The translations under genes and the position numbers were made by a program. Positions 9,694-19,082 of a stretch of DNA of 64,000 nt are shown piece by piece. Every line of letters starts with the position of its first letter. The first letter of the stretch is position 1. The notes under the pieces are model-generated. The model worked only from the letters and a program-made list of their open reading frames with translations. It did not search any database and was not told the DNA's origin. Source of the DNA: Psychroserpens algicola (lineage in GTDB: Bacteria; Bacteroidota; Bacteroidia; Flavobacteriales; Flavobacteriaceae); contig NZ_JACNMJ010000001.1 of NCBI RefSeq assembly GCF_014526325.1, positions 248,001 to 312,000 on the forward strand. The letters are read 5' to 3'.

Positions 9694-10395
9694 TCAATTA
9701 TTGATTGATAAATTATTTTCTTTATTATTTTTCTTTACAGTTCCAGATATAAGTCCTTCTAAAAAGGCTGGAGACATTTCAGTAAAGTCTTTAAAAATAT
9801 AATCTGCTTCACGAAGCACATCCTTTTCTCCTATACCTATAGAAATCATATTTGCTACGTTAGCCGCTTGAACACCAGCAACAGAATCTTCAAAAACAAT
9901 ACAATCTTCAGGCTTTAAGTCTAAGAGCTTGGCTCCTATTAAAAATACTTCTGGATCTGGTTTAGCTTTCGACACATCATTGCCATCAACTATAGCTTGA
10001 AATTTATGAAACAGGTTTACTTTCTGTAAAATTGGAGTTGCATTTTTACTTGCTGAACCTAGAGCAATCGCTTGCTTTTTTTCAATTAAAAAGTCTAGTG
10101 TTTTTGATACATCTGGAAGAATCTCAGATGCGTCCATTTTATTTATATAACTTAGATAGTCATCATTTTTTAAACCCATGAGTTTCATGAATTCATCTTC
10201 AGACAGGGTTTTATTTCCCCATGCTAATATTTTTTCTAATGAACGTACGCGGCTTACTCCTTTAAGTTGTTCATTTTGTACTTCGGAAAAATCTACACCA
10301 ATACTATTGGCTAATTTTTTCCAAGCTAAAAAGTGATACTTTGCGGTATCGACGATGACACCATCGAGGTCAAATATGAATCCTTTTTTATGCAT
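9694..10395 (-). CDS. pgmB: Beta-phosphoglucomutase (HAD superfamily)
   Basis: Converts beta-glucose-1-phosphate to glucose-6-phosphate, linking the GH65 phosphorylase to glycolysis. It is a HAD-family protein of about 233 aa. HAD motif I is FDLDGVIVDTAKYHFLAW, with both catalytic Asp residues and the YHFLAW extension typical of beta-PGM. Motif II is the ALGSASKN segment, motif III includes KAKPDPEVF, and motif IV is IVFEDSVAGVQAA. I start it at the ATG at 10395, which gives the compact N-terminus MHKKGFIFDLDG and an 8-bp overlap with the stop of the MFS gene. A start at 10419 is also open, but adds eight polar residues and a 32-bp overlap. Function is well supported by motif and context. Confidence 0.9.
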   Translation of the reverse strand: MHKKGFIFDLDGVIVDTAKYHFLAWKKLANSIGVDFSEVQNEQLKGVSRVRSLEKILAWGNKTLSEDEFMKLMGLKNDDYLSYINKMDASEILPDVSKTLDFLIEKKQAIALGSASKNATPILQKVNLFHKFQAIVDGNDVSKAKPDPEVFLIGAKLLDLKPEDCIVFEDSVAGVQAANVANMISIGIGEKDVLREADYIFKDFTEMSPAFLEGLISGTVKKNNKENNLSINN

Positions 10396-11917
10396 TTGTT
10401 TTAATTGTTGTTTTGTCATTTACTGTTAATGATAGTATGCCTGCAATAATCATGGAAACTCCACCTATTAATAATGCATAAATGGGTTGGTTATCGAAAA
10501 ATTTAGAGACTAAAAATCCTAAGATAGATGCAGCTACCAATTGAGGTATAACTATAAAAAAGTTAAACACTCCCATATAATAGCCCATTTTATTTGCTGG
10601 CAAAGATCCTGATAACATCGCATAAGGAATAGACAAAATACTAGCCCAAGCAATACCAACACCAATCATTGGCAACCATTCAATTGTAAAAACAGAAGGT
10701 TCAGTTATAAAATAAAGTGACATTAGCCCTAATCCTCCGGCAACTAGTGCCAAAAAATGAGTGAATTTACGACTCGTCATTTTTGCAAGTAGTGGTAATA
10801 AAAATGCAACTGCTGCTGCAATAATATTGTAATTAGCAAACATTGCACCTACCTGATTTGCACCCAAATTGTATGCACTTGATGTAGTGTCTGTAGTTTT
10901 GTAAATATGTTCTGTTACAGCAGGTGTCATGTAAATCCACATAGAGAACAAAGCAAACCAAGAGAAAAACTGAACCCAAGCTAACTGCTTCATTACTTTT
11001 GGCATGGATTGAAAATCGTTCATGATATTAACAAATCCGCTTTCAGTATTATTATTCTTTTGAAGAATTCCTGAGATGAGCATTGCAATTCCACCTAAAG
11101 TAATAAGCCCTAACGTTAGGACGAATAAATCCTTTTTTAGTTCAAAATGATAAACGACATATGTAGACATCAAACCAATAATGGTTGTAATTATTCCAGT
11201 GATAAAATGAGATTTTCCATTATTTCGAAACCAATCTGCTGAAGGTTTTTCTGTAGTAGATATTTCTTTTTCTTGTTCAAAAGCAAGCATCTCTTCTGGT
11301 GAATATTCTTTCGATTTCAACACTGTCCATAAAACAGCAATTAAAAAAGCTGCGCCTCCAATGTAGAAAGAGTATTTTACCGAATCAGGAATTACACCTT
11401 CAGGAGCCGTATTAGAAATACCAATGTAAGTCATAAATTCTGGTAAGCGAGATGCAACATAAGCACCAACACCTATAAAGAAACTTTGCATTGCAAAACC
11501 TTTAGTTAACTGATGTTCAGGAAGATTGTCTCCAACAAAAGCTCTAAACGGTTCCATAGACACATTAATAGAGGCATCCATAATCCACAGCATACCAGCT
11601 GCGAACCACAATACAGGAGAATTAGGCATTATAAACAATGCCAATGAGGCCAAAATTGCTCCAATTAAAAAGTATGGTCGACGACGCCCTAATTTTGGAT
11701 GCCAAGTACGATCACTAAAATAACCAATGATAGGCTGAACAATTAATCCTGTTAGAGGTGCGGCAACCCAAAGAATAGGTATATCTTCGACTTCGGCTCC
11801 AAGAGTTTGAAAAATTCGACTAACGTTGGCATTTTGAAGGGCAAAACCCATTTGTATCCCTAAGAAACCGAAACTCATGTTCCAGATTTCCCAAAAACCT
11901 AGCGTGCGCTTTTGCAT
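10388..11917 (-). CDS. MFS sugar transporter (maltose/oligosaccharide:cation symporter type)
   Basis: Inner-membrane transporter of 509 aa with about 12 predicted membrane segments. The loop SDRTWHPKLGRRRPYF between helices 2 and 3 matches the SLC45/GPH-like sugar symporter group that includes maltose and sucrose carriers. A soluble loop rich in charged residues lies near 200-235. It is the first gene of the minus-strand alpha-glucan operon and overlaps pgmB, so import of maltose or short maltodextrins to feed the GH65 phosphorylase is the natural role. The upstream 130 bp contains an 11-bp inverted repeat that may be regulatory. Substrate is inferred from context. Confidence 0.85.
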   Translation of the reverse strand: MQKRTLGFWEIWNMSFGFLGIQMGFALQNANVSRIFQTLGAEVEDIPILWVAAPLTGLIVQPIIGYFSDRTWHPKLGRRRPYFLIGAILASLALFIMPNSPVLWFAAGMLWIMDASINVSMEPFRAFVGDNLPEHQLTKGFAMQSFFIGVGAYVASRLPEFMTYIGISNTAPEGVIPDSVKYSFYIGGAAFLIAVLWTVLKSKEYSPEEMLAFEQEKEISTTEKPSADWFRNNGKSHFITGIITTIIGLMSTYVVYHFELKKDLFVLTLGLITLGGIAMLISGILQKNNNTESGFVNIMNDFQSMPKVMKQLAWVQFFSWFALFSMWIYMTPAVTEHIYKTTDTTSSAYNLGANQVGAMFANYNIIAAAVAFLLPLLAKMTSRKFTHFLALVAGGLGLMSLYFITEPSVFTIEWLPMIGVGIAWASILSIPYAMLSGSLPANKMGYYMGVFNFFIVIPQLVAASILGFLVSKFFDNQPIYALLIGGVSMIIAGILSLTVNDKTTIKTNA

Positions 11918-11960
11918 AATAGTATGTTTAAATTAATACTATTGACAAGCGATAAAACTT

Positions 11961-12000
11961 ATCAAAACTTAAATGTAGAAGTGAAAATATAAGTTTTGAT
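11961..12000. promoter_or_regulatory. Perfect 11-bp inverted repeat upstream of the MFS gene
   Basis: ATCAAAACTTA at 11961-11971 and its exact reverse complement TAAGTTTTGAT at 11990-12000 are separated by 18 bp, in the 130-bp gap between the LacI-type regulator and the MFS gene. No T-run follows on the minus strand, so it does not look like a terminator of the regulator. A binding site controlling the alpha-glucan degradation operon is more likely. The spacer contains AGAAGTGAAAATATA (11977-11991), which recurs exactly at 13362-13376 just upstream of susC. Function is inferred, not shown. Confidence 0.4.
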
Positions 12001-12047
12001 TTGGCTGTAAATATAGTAAAGTTTTTAATTAATCAATGATAAATCTA

Positions 12048-13100
12048 TTATTTGGTTGATTCTCTTTCGATTAATTCGGTCTCAATTATGACCGTTTCAT
12101 AGATGTCTTCTTCCTCTTCAGCGCTTTCATCTAATTCTAATCTGTTGATTAATAAATCGGCCGCTTTTTCCCCGATTTTTTGTCCGTGCTGACTCACTGT
12201 CGTTAGGCTTGGTGTAGAATGTTTTGACAAGACACCATCAGTAAAACTAATGACCTGAAGCGATTTAGGAATTTCTAACCCTAGCTTTCTGGCGACCTTC
12301 ATTGCTGTAACAGCATACAGCTCGTTTACGGCAAAAACACCATCAATATTTTTGTTCGATTTGAATAATTGTTCGATTTCTTTTTCGAGCGCTTCCAAAT
12401 GATTTTCAGATAACAACTTATCATCAACTTTTAAAATTAATGATGATTTCGGACTTATCTTATGGTCTTCTAAAGCTTCTAAATACCCTTGAGTTCTTAA
12501 TTTTCCGACGCTCACATAATCCTTAGTAGTAATAATTGCAATATGTTTACAACCGTTACCTATTAGCTTTTCAACAGCTTGTTTGGCGCCTTTCACATCA
12601 TCAACAATAACTTTATCGCAAGGTATTTCATTCACCACACGATCAAACATCACGATAGGCATACCTTGATTAATGGTTTCGGTAAAGTGATGATAATCCT
12701 GCTGTTGCAATGTCTCTTTTGAAATTGAAAGAATAAAACCATCTATACTTCCATTAGCCAGCATTTGCATATTGATTACCTCTTTATCAAACGATTCATT
12801 TGACAAACCAACAATCACATTATAACCTCTACTGTTTGCAACCAGTTCTATACCTGTAATCACTTTAGAAAAAAAGTGATGCACAATTTCAGGTATAATA
12901 ATACCAATTGTCTTGGTTTTTCTGTTTTTTAAACTCAGAGCAATATTATTAGGCCTGTAGTTGTATAGTTTTGCAAATGCCTGAACTTTCTGTCTAGTAT
13001 CTTCACTTATTTCAACACTATTTCGAAGTGCTTTTGACACTGTTGAGATAGACACATCGAGTTCTTTAGCTATTTGTTTTAGGGTTACTTTTCGTCTCAT
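12048..13100 (-). CDS. LacI-family transcriptional regulator of the alpha-glucan PUL
   Basis: LacI/GalR-type regulator of 350 aa. The N-terminal DNA-binding domain reads VTLKQIAKELDVSISTVSKA (about 4-23), a standard LacI helix-turn-helix, followed by the hinge region with YNYRPNNIALSLK. The C-terminal two-lobed sugar-binding domain (about 65-345) is complete, including TIGIIIPEIVHHFFS and the late SFTDGVLSKHSTPSLTTV segment. The gene lies between the minus-strand degradation operon and the plus-strand susC operon, the usual place for the local regulator. An operator-like palindrome with the LacI-type central CG step is found 110-125 bp upstream of susC. Maltose or a maltodextrin as inducer is inferred. 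Confidence 0.92.
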   Translation of the reverse strand: MRRKVTLKQIAKELDVSISTVSKALRNSVEISEDTRQKVQAFAKLYNYRPNNIALSLKNRKTKTIGIIIPEIVHHFFSKVITGIELVANSRGYNVIVGLSNESFDKEVINMQMLANGSIDGFILSISKETLQQQDYHHFTETINQGMPIVMFDRVVNEIPCDKVIVDDVKGAKQAVEKLIGNGCKHIAIITTKDYVSVGKLRTQGYLEALEDHKISPKSSLILKVDDKLLSENHLEALEKEIEQLFKSNKNIDGVFAVNELYAVTAMKVARKLGLEIPKSLQVISFTDGVLSKHSTPSLTTVSQHGQKIGEKAADLLINRLELDESAEEEEDIYETVIIETELIERESTK

Positions 13101-13414
13101 TTATAGGGATTATAATCAACAGATTTTTTATTTCTGAAAGGTTAAAACTAAACAATAATTTGCGATTTTAATTAAAAAATGATATTTTAAAATTCCGAAG
13201 ATGACAATAATTTCATGTTTTTATTACTAAAACAATAATTCTCACCCATTTGAACTACGGTACTGTTAAAATTTAAAAAGTTTTTAACACGAAAACGTTT
13301 GCGTTGCTGAAATACAAAGGGACAACAGTAAATACACATAAATTTTACATAGATTTAACCCAGAAGTGAAAATATAGTCAATTTAACTAAAGCAACTAAC
13401 TTTAAAAATATTTT
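13101..13414. other. Divergent control region between lacI-type gene and susC
   Basis: A 314-bp very AT-rich gap between the two divergent genes. It contains the operator-like palindrome described separately (13289-13304) and the 15-mer AGAAGTGAAAATATA (13362-13376) shared with the upstream region of the MFS gene. I could not find a convincing TTTG/TAnnTTTG pair at the correct spacing for either gene. No open reading frame of note lies here. Confidence 0.6.
13289..13304. promoter_or_regulatory. Putative LacI-type operator upstream of susC
   Basis: The 16-mer ACGAAAACGTTTGCGT is a palindrome around a central CG step, with one mismatched pair (ACGnAAACGTTTnCGT). This is the form expected for LacI/GalR-family operators. 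It lies 110-125 bp upstream of the susC start and about 190 bp upstream of the lacI-type gene, so its owner is most simply the adjacent regulator. I saw no second AAACGTTT copy upstream of the MFS gene. Binding is inferred. Confidence 0.55.
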
Positions 13415-16318
13415 ATGAAGACATTTTTAAATAGCTTATTGTTACTAACATTTTTAATACCTGCTACCATCTTTGGTCAAACCAATGTAACAGGTGTAGT
13501 AACTGATGAAGCTAACGCACTACCGCTTCCTGGAGTTAATATCCTTGTAAAAGGAACAACCACAGGAGCATCAACTGATTTTGATGGAAATTATTCTATT
13601 ACAGCAAACGAAGGAGATATTCTCATATTTTCTTACTTAGGGTATGCTACCAAAGAAATCACATTCACTGGGCAATCGCCTCTTAATGTAAGTTTAAGTG
13701 AAGACATTGGTCAATTAAACGAAATTGTGTTAATTGGTTATGGTACGACAACAAAAAAGGATGCTACAGGTTCATTAGAATCGGTTACATCTGAAGATTT
13801 CACAAAAGGTAACATAGTAACACCAGAGAACTTATTACAAGGTCGTGTTGCGGGTGTAACCATAAACACAAGTGGAGCTCCTGGTTCTGGTTCTGAAATT
13901 AAAATTAGAGGAGGATCTTCAATTAATGCATCTAATAATCCTTTAATTGTTATTGATGGATTACCAATTACAAATGATGGTGTTGGAGGTTCTAGAGGTA
14001 TTCTAGCAAGTATCAACCCTAATGACATTGAGTCGTTTACCGTTTTAAAAGATGCTTCTGCAACTGCAATTTACGGATCTCGTGCATCTAATGGTGTTAT
14101 CATTATTGTAACTAAAAAAGGAAAGGCTAAGTTTAGTGCAGATTACGACGTACAATTCACATTTGGTGACATTGACGAGCAAGTTGATGTGTTTTCTGCT
14201 GATGACTTTAGAGCGCTTGTAAACTCTCAACCAATTAACGGAACAACCTTAAACACCGACTTATTGGGTGATACAAGTACAGACTGGCAAGATGCAATCT
14301 TTAGACAAACTGTATCAGCTGTACATAATGCAACTTTAAGAGGTTCATTATTTAACGTATTGCCTGCACGTTTATCTTTTGGTGTAACAAATCAAGAAGG
14401 TGCGCTTTTAACGTCTAAGTTTAACCGACGTAATTTATCGGTTGCATTGAACCCTTCAATGTTTGACAATCATTTAAAAATAAATGTGAATGCTAATTTA
14501 GCATTTGAAGATAGCCGATTTGCTGATTCTGGACAAATTGGTGCTGCATTACGTTATGATCCAACACAGCCAATTTACGATCCAACCTCTCCATTTGGAG
14601 GTTTCTACCAACACAGAAATGGTAATACATTATTATTAGGTACTACAAACCCTGTAGCATCGTTATTACAAACGAATAACCAAGGTGACGCCAATAGATT
14701 TTTTGGAAATATCAACTTTGATTATAAATTCCATTTCTTACCAGAATTAAGAGCAGTCCTTAATTTAGGATTTGATCAAACCGATGGTAACACAGATAAC
14801 TTTTCTGTTTTTGCTACAAATGATGATGTAACTGCAAATATTTCAAGAAGTTTTCAAACAAGAAAAAACCAATCTCTTGATGGGTTTTTAAACTATAAGA
14901 AAACTTTTGGTGATATTGAAACAGATCTAACAGCAGGATATTCTTATCAAAGATTTACTAATGATGGTTCATTTTCTGGAAACAGATTAGACCCATTAAG
15001 TGTTGGTGATACTTTCGCCGATCCAGATATCGTTTTAATTGGTTTCTTTGGTAGAGCTAATTTAACCTTCTTTGAAAAATACCTAGCAACATTTACATAC
15101 AGACGTGATGGAACATCACGTTTTAGTGAACAAAACCAATGGGGTAACTTTTATGCAGGTGCAGTAGCATGGCAATTAAGTGAGGAAGATTTTCTTAAAG
15201 ATTCTGAAACCATCTCTAACTTAAAGTTAAGAGCGAGTTATGGTATTACAGGACAACAAGAAATTGGTGAACGTGATTTATTTTTAAGTCGCTATAGAGC
15301 AGGTAATGAAAACTCTCAATTTCAGTTTGGCAATACAGTGATACGATCTTTAATCCCTTCTGAAATTAACCCAGACCTAAAATGGGAAGAGACTAAAACA
15401 CTAGAATTTGGTATTGATTACGGTTTATTTAATGATAGAATTTCTGGTAGTTTAAATGTATTCCAAAAAGACTCTGAAGACTTATTATTTAATGCACCTG
15501 TTCCTGATGGAAGTAACTTTTCAAATAGTATTGTACAAAACATTGGTAACTTAAGAATTCAAGGTATCGAATTTACAACCAATGTAGATGCTGTTAGAAG
15601 TGAAGATTTTAATTTAAACTTTAACTTCAATGCTACATTCCTTGATAGAGAGATTACTGAACTAGCCTTTGGTCAAGATGTTACTACTGGAGGTATTGCT
15701 GGTGGAACTGGAAACTTCATACAATTATTTAGAGAAGGTGAAGCTCCAAATTCGTTTTACGTATTTAAGCAACTTAAAGATGCTCAAGGTAATTATATAG
15801 AAGGTGCGTATGTAGATTTAAATGGAGACAATATCATTAATGATGAAGATCGTTACCTTAAAGCTAACCCTGATCCAGATGTAATTCTTGGATTTCAAAC
15901 CAACTTAGAATATAGAAATTTTGACTTTGCGTTCAACCTAAGAGCCAACATAGGAAACTACGTTTATAATAACGTAAACTCTTCAAGAGCTCAGTATGAA
16001 TTATTACAAGATAATGCTGTATTAGGAAATATTCCTACTTCAGTAACTCAAACTAATTTCCAAAGAACATCAGATGTAATCATTTCTGACGTCTATGTTG
16101 AAAATGCTTCATTTTTGAAAATGGATAATATTACTTTAGGATATACATTTAGAAACCTTTCTAACGTTATTAAGTCTGTTAGACTTTGGGGAGGTATCCA
16201 AAATGTATTTACAATAACAGAATATAGTGGTTTAGACCCAGAAGTATTTAACGGTATCGATAATACAATCTACCCTAGACCTCGCAATATATTAATTGGT
16301 GCTAATATCAAATTTTAA
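13415..16318 (+). CDS. susC: SusC-like TonB-dependent outer-membrane receptor
   Basis: Outer-membrane importer of maltodextrins working with the SusD-like lipoprotein encoded next, 967 aa. A Sec signal peptide covers about 1-22. The order is typical: a CarboxypepD_reg-like domain (about 25-105, VTGVVTDEANALPLPGVNIL), then the plug (NLLQGRVAGVTI, GSEIKIRGGSSI, NPLIVIDGLPI, DASATAIYGSRASNGVI), then a long beta-barrel ending in an aromatic C-terminus (PRPRNILIGANIKF). It is the first gene of the plus-strand operon susC-susD-susE-susF-like, with 5 bp to the next gene. It lies divergent to the LacI-type regulator with an operator-like site upstream. Family assignment is certain; alpha-glucan specificity is from context. 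Confidence 0.95.
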   Translation: MKTFLNSLLLLTFLIPATIFGQTNVTGVVTDEANALPLPGVNILVKGTTTGASTDFDGNYSITANEGDILIFSYLGYATKEITFTGQSPLNVSLSEDIGQLNEIVLIGYGTTTKKDATGSLESVTSEDFTKGNIVTPENLLQGRVAGVTINTSGAPGSGSEIKIRGGSSINASNNPLIVIDGLPITNDGVGGSRGILASINPNDIESFTVLKDASATAIYGSRASNGVIIIVTKKGKAKFSADYDVQFTFGDIDEQVDVFSADDFRALVNSQPINGTTLNTDLLGDTSTDWQDAIFRQTVSAVHNATLRGSLFNVLPARLSFGVTNQEGALLTSKFNRRNLSVALNPSMFDNHLKINVNANLAFEDSRFADSGQIGAALRYDPTQPIYDPTSPFGGFYQHRNGNTLLLGTTNPVASLLQTNNQGDANRFFGNINFDYKFHFLPELRAVLNLGFDQTDGNTDNFSVFATNDDVTANISRSFQTRKNQSLDGFLNYKKTFGDIETDLTAGYSYQRFTNDGSFSGNRLDPLSVGDTFADPDIVLIGFFGRANLTFFEKYLATFTYRRDGTSRFSEQNQWGNFYAGAVAWQLSEEDFLKDSETISNLKLRASYGITGQQEIGERDLFLSRYRAGNENSQFQFGNTVIRSLIPSEINPDLKWEETKTLEFGIDYGLFNDRISGSLNVFQKDSEDLLFNAPVPDGSNFSNSIVQNIGNLRIQGIEFTTNVDAVRSEDFNLNFNFNATFLDREITELAFGQDVTTGGIAGGTGNFIQLFREGEAPNSFYVFKQLKDAQGNYIEGAYVDLNGDNIINDEDRYLKANPDPDVILGFQTNLEYRNFDFAFNLRANIGNYVYNNVNSSRAQYELLQDNAVLGNIPTSVTQTNFQRTSDVIISDVYVENASFLKMDNITLGYTFRNLSNVIKSVRLWGGIQNVFTITEYSGLDPEVFNGIDNTIYPRPRNILIGANIKF

Positions 16319-16323
16319 AGACT

Positions 16324-17922
16324 ATGAAAAAAAGAATTAAAAACATTAGTGTCCTTTCATTATTAATGATATTTACATTATTCTCTTGTACAGATGATTT
16401 AAATATCACTCCAAATGACGATGACACATTATTAGGCGAAGACCTTTTTGAAAATGAAGGGGCTTACAGACAAGTTATTGCTGGTGTGTATGCTAATCTG
16501 GCCTTGACAGGAACAGATGGTGCTGGTACGTCAAACATCGAAGGTATTGATGCAGGTACTAGCCAATTTGGACGTGTACTTTTATACATGCAAACCTTAT
16601 CAGCAGACCAGATGATCTGGTCGTATGAAAATGACCCTGGAACACGTGAAATCCAACGTAATATTTGGACAGCACAAAATCCACTTATCTTAGGAATGTT
16701 TAGTAGAACGCATTTAACTATTGCACTTGCTAATAACTTCTTGAGAGAAACTACAGATGAAAAGTTAAACAGTCGAGGTGTCTCTGATGCTGTTCGCGCT
16801 GATATTGTTGAGTATCGTGCCGAAGCAAGATTATTAAGAGCATTATCATACTATTATATGATGGATCTCTTCGGAAAAGCAAACTTCGGAACAGAAACTG
16901 ATCCTTTAAATTCAGTTTTACCTGTTGCTGAAACTCCTCAACTTTTTGAGTTTATAGAAAGTGAATTATTAGATATTGAAGCTGATTTAGTACCAGCAGG
17001 AGAAAATGAATATGGTAGAGCAGACAGAGGTGTTGCTCATATGATTCTTGCTAAAATATATCTAAATGCGGAAGTATATATCCAAACAGATAGATACAGC
17101 GATTGTTTAAACTATTGCCAGCAATTATTATCATCAGGATATAGCTTAGCCGATGACTACAGACATAATTTCTTAGCTGACAACAACACAAACTCAGCTT
17201 TAAATGAAATCATTTTCCCTATTGTATCTGACGGATTTACTACACAAAACTTCGGACCAACTACTGTTATGATTAACGGTTCTGTTGGAAGTATTGAAGT
17301 CAATGGTACTGAAGTTGGCGTTAGTGAAGGTGGCTGGGGAGGCGCTCTAAGAGTGCGTCGTGAGTTTGCCGAACTATGGCAAGGTGGTGATTTTATTGAT
17401 GATGATAGAAACACTATCATTTCTGATAACAGACCTATTGGTATTGTTGACATTTCAGATAGAGATTCTGGATATATTATCCAAAAATATGCTAATGTCA
17501 CTTCAACAGGAGCCAATGGTATCGATCAAACTTTTGTTGATACAGATTTCCCTTTATTTAGATTAGCTGATGTACATTTAATGTATGCTGAAGCTCATCT
17601 TAGAGGTGGAGGTGGTTCAACACCTACTGCAGTTGAGTTAATAAATGATTTAAGAATACGAGCTAATAACCCTAATTTAATTTCTAGTGACGAGCTTACT
17701 TTAGATTTTATCTTAGATGAAAGATCAAGAGAACTACACTGGGAAGCTCATAGAAGACAGGATTTAATTCGTTATGGATTATTCACTGGTGGAAACTATA
17801 ACTGGGCTTGGAAAGGTAACGGAAGTAATGGTATTGCAATACCATCTCACCTTAAACTATATCCAATACCAAGTTTAAGTTTATCATCAAATCCAAACCT
17901 AACTCAAAATTCTGGATACTAA
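16324..17922 (+). CDS. susD: SusD-like starch-binding outer-membrane lipoprotein
   Basis: Surface glycan-binding lipoprotein that forms the lid of the SusC pore, 532 aa. The signal peptide ends at lipobox Cys22 (FTLFSC). SusD/RagB features are clear: an N-terminal region with GAYRQVIAGVYANL, TPR-like helices such as YRAEARLLRALSYYYMMDLFG, and the C-terminal LDERSRELHWEAHRRQDLIRYG motif, ending in YPIPSLSLSSNPNLTQNSGY. It starts 5 bp after susC and is followed 12 bp later by the SusE-like gene. The starch/maltodextrin ligand follows from its neighbours. Confidence 0.95.
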   Translation: MKKRIKNISVLSLLMIFTLFSCTDDLNITPNDDDTLLGEDLFENEGAYRQVIAGVYANLALTGTDGAGTSNIEGIDAGTSQFGRVLLYMQTLSADQMIWSYENDPGTREIQRNIWTAQNPLILGMFSRTHLTIALANNFLRETTDEKLNSRGVSDAVRADIVEYRAEARLLRALSYYYMMDLFGKANFGTETDPLNSVLPVAETPQLFEFIESELLDIEADLVPAGENEYGRADRGVAHMILAKIYLNAEVYIQTDRYSDCLNYCQQLLSSGYSLADDYRHNFLADNNTNSALNEIIFPIVSDGFTTQNFGPTTVMINGSVGSIEVNGTEVGVSEGGWGGALRVRREFAELWQGGDFIDDDRNTIISDNRPIGIVDISDRDSGYIIQKYANVTSTGANGIDQTFVDTDFPLFRLADVHLMYAEAHLRGGGGSTPTAVELINDLRIRANNPNLISSDELTLDFILDERSRELHWEAHRRQDLIRYGLFTGGNYNWAWKGNGSNGIAIPSHLKLYPIPSLSLSSNPNLTQNSGY

Positions 17923-17934
17923 AAAAATAACACA

Positions 17935-19071
17935 ATGAAAAAAATATTAAAATTTAAAGTTGTATTGTTTGCTGTATTATCACTTGGATTCTTAATGAAT
18001 TCATGTGAAGATGATACATCTGAGTTTACAGCAACTCCAACACAAGCTATAACGCTTGCCGATCTTCCAATTACGATGATTGAGTTAGATGCTACTAATC
18101 CTGGTAATCCAGCAATAACATTTAACTGGAACGAAGCAGATTACAATCAACAAGCATCAGAAAATTATACAGTACTTGTATCATCTGATGAAGCATTCAC
18201 AAACCCTATAACTGCTACTTCTGTAGTAGGAACAACGTCTGCGACATTATCTGTAAACGAATTGAATTCTGCTGCAGGTGCTGCTGGCTTACCTCCTTTT
18301 ACTTTTAGCACATTATATGCTAAAGTTGAAAGTTCTATAGGAACTCAAAACGGACTTCCAGTAAGTTCTAATACTATTAATTTCCAAGTGCAGCCCTATT
18401 TCAACTATGTATTTGATGATTACTACTTAGTAGGAAATGGAACGTCTGCAGATTGGAATAACAATAACAATAACCCACCATTATTTAGAGATGCCGAAAA
18501 CGGTAATTTATATACCTATACTGGTTTCTTCACTAAAGGTGGAGGTGGTTTTGATGATGGTCGTTTTAAAATCCTGGAAGTAAGAGGTCAATGGCAACCA
18601 CAATGGGGTGTTGCTGCCGATGAAGGTAGCGATACAATCGAAGCTTCAGGTGACATCGCTGGAAACCCTGCTACACAGGATAATGATCCTGGACGATTTG
18701 GTGTAGCTTCTGATGGTTACTATACATTTACCATCAACTTTTCATCAAACACATATACTATGAACCCTTTTAATGATGCTGGTGCAACTACATTTACTAG
18801 CATGACATTACAAGGATCTGGTGTAGGATCTGATACTGCATTTACACAATCTAGTTTTGATAGCCATTTATGGTATATCTCAAGTGTAAACCTTCAACCT
18901 GGAGACTTACAAATTATGACAAATGCAGGAACGACATGGGCTGGATCAACTTCTTTTTCTGGAGTTGCTACCGAAGGTGGAGATAGCATACCTGTTGTTG
19001 TTCAAGATGATTATGAAGTTTGGTTTAACGACTTAACTGGGGATTATATTATGATTCCACTTAACTTATAA
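17935..19071 (+). CDS. susE: SusE-like surface starch-binding lipoprotein
   Basis: Outer-membrane lipoprotein of 378 aa, the length usual for SusE. The lipobox Cys is residue 24 (LMNSC). An N-terminal immunoglobulin-like SusE domain (about 38-155, with AITFNWNEADYNQQASENYT) is followed by two beta-sandwich modules of the SusE/SusF kind: one around 160-265 (YYLVGNGTSADWN, then FKILEVRGQWQPQWG) and one around 280-378. The role is to hold alpha-glucan chains at the cell surface for SusCD and the amylases. It lies 12 bp after susD and 11 bp before the next gene in one operon. The assignment rests on the N-terminal domain, position and architecture. Confidence 0.85.
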   Translation: MKKILKFKVVLFAVLSLGFLMNSCEDDTSEFTATPTQAITLADLPITMIELDATNPGNPAITFNWNEADYNQQASENYTVLVSSDEAFTNPITATSVVGTTSATLSVNELNSAAGAAGLPPFTFSTLYAKVESSIGTQNGLPVSSNTINFQVQPYFNYVFDDYYLVGNGTSADWNNNNNNPPLFRDAENGNLYTYTGFFTKGGGGFDDGRFKILEVRGQWQPQWGVAADEGSDTIEASGDIAGNPATQDNDPGRFGVASDGYYTFTINFSSNTYTMNPFNDAGATTFTSMTLQGSGVGSDTAFTQSSFDSHLWYISSVNLQPGDLQIMTNAGTTWAGSTSFSGVATEGGDSIPVVVQDDYEVWFNDLTGDYIMIPLNL

Positions 19072-19082
19072 AAAATAACACT

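Noticed and set aside
13101-13414. Classical TTTG/TAnnTTTG promoter for susC
   Set aside because: TTTG at 13249-13252 and 13298-13301 and weak -7-like sequences (13339-13346) exist, but never at 19-21 nt spacing.
17157-17516. A minus-strand frame of 119 aa inside susD
   Set aside because: It is a shadow of the well-conserved SusD reading frame.
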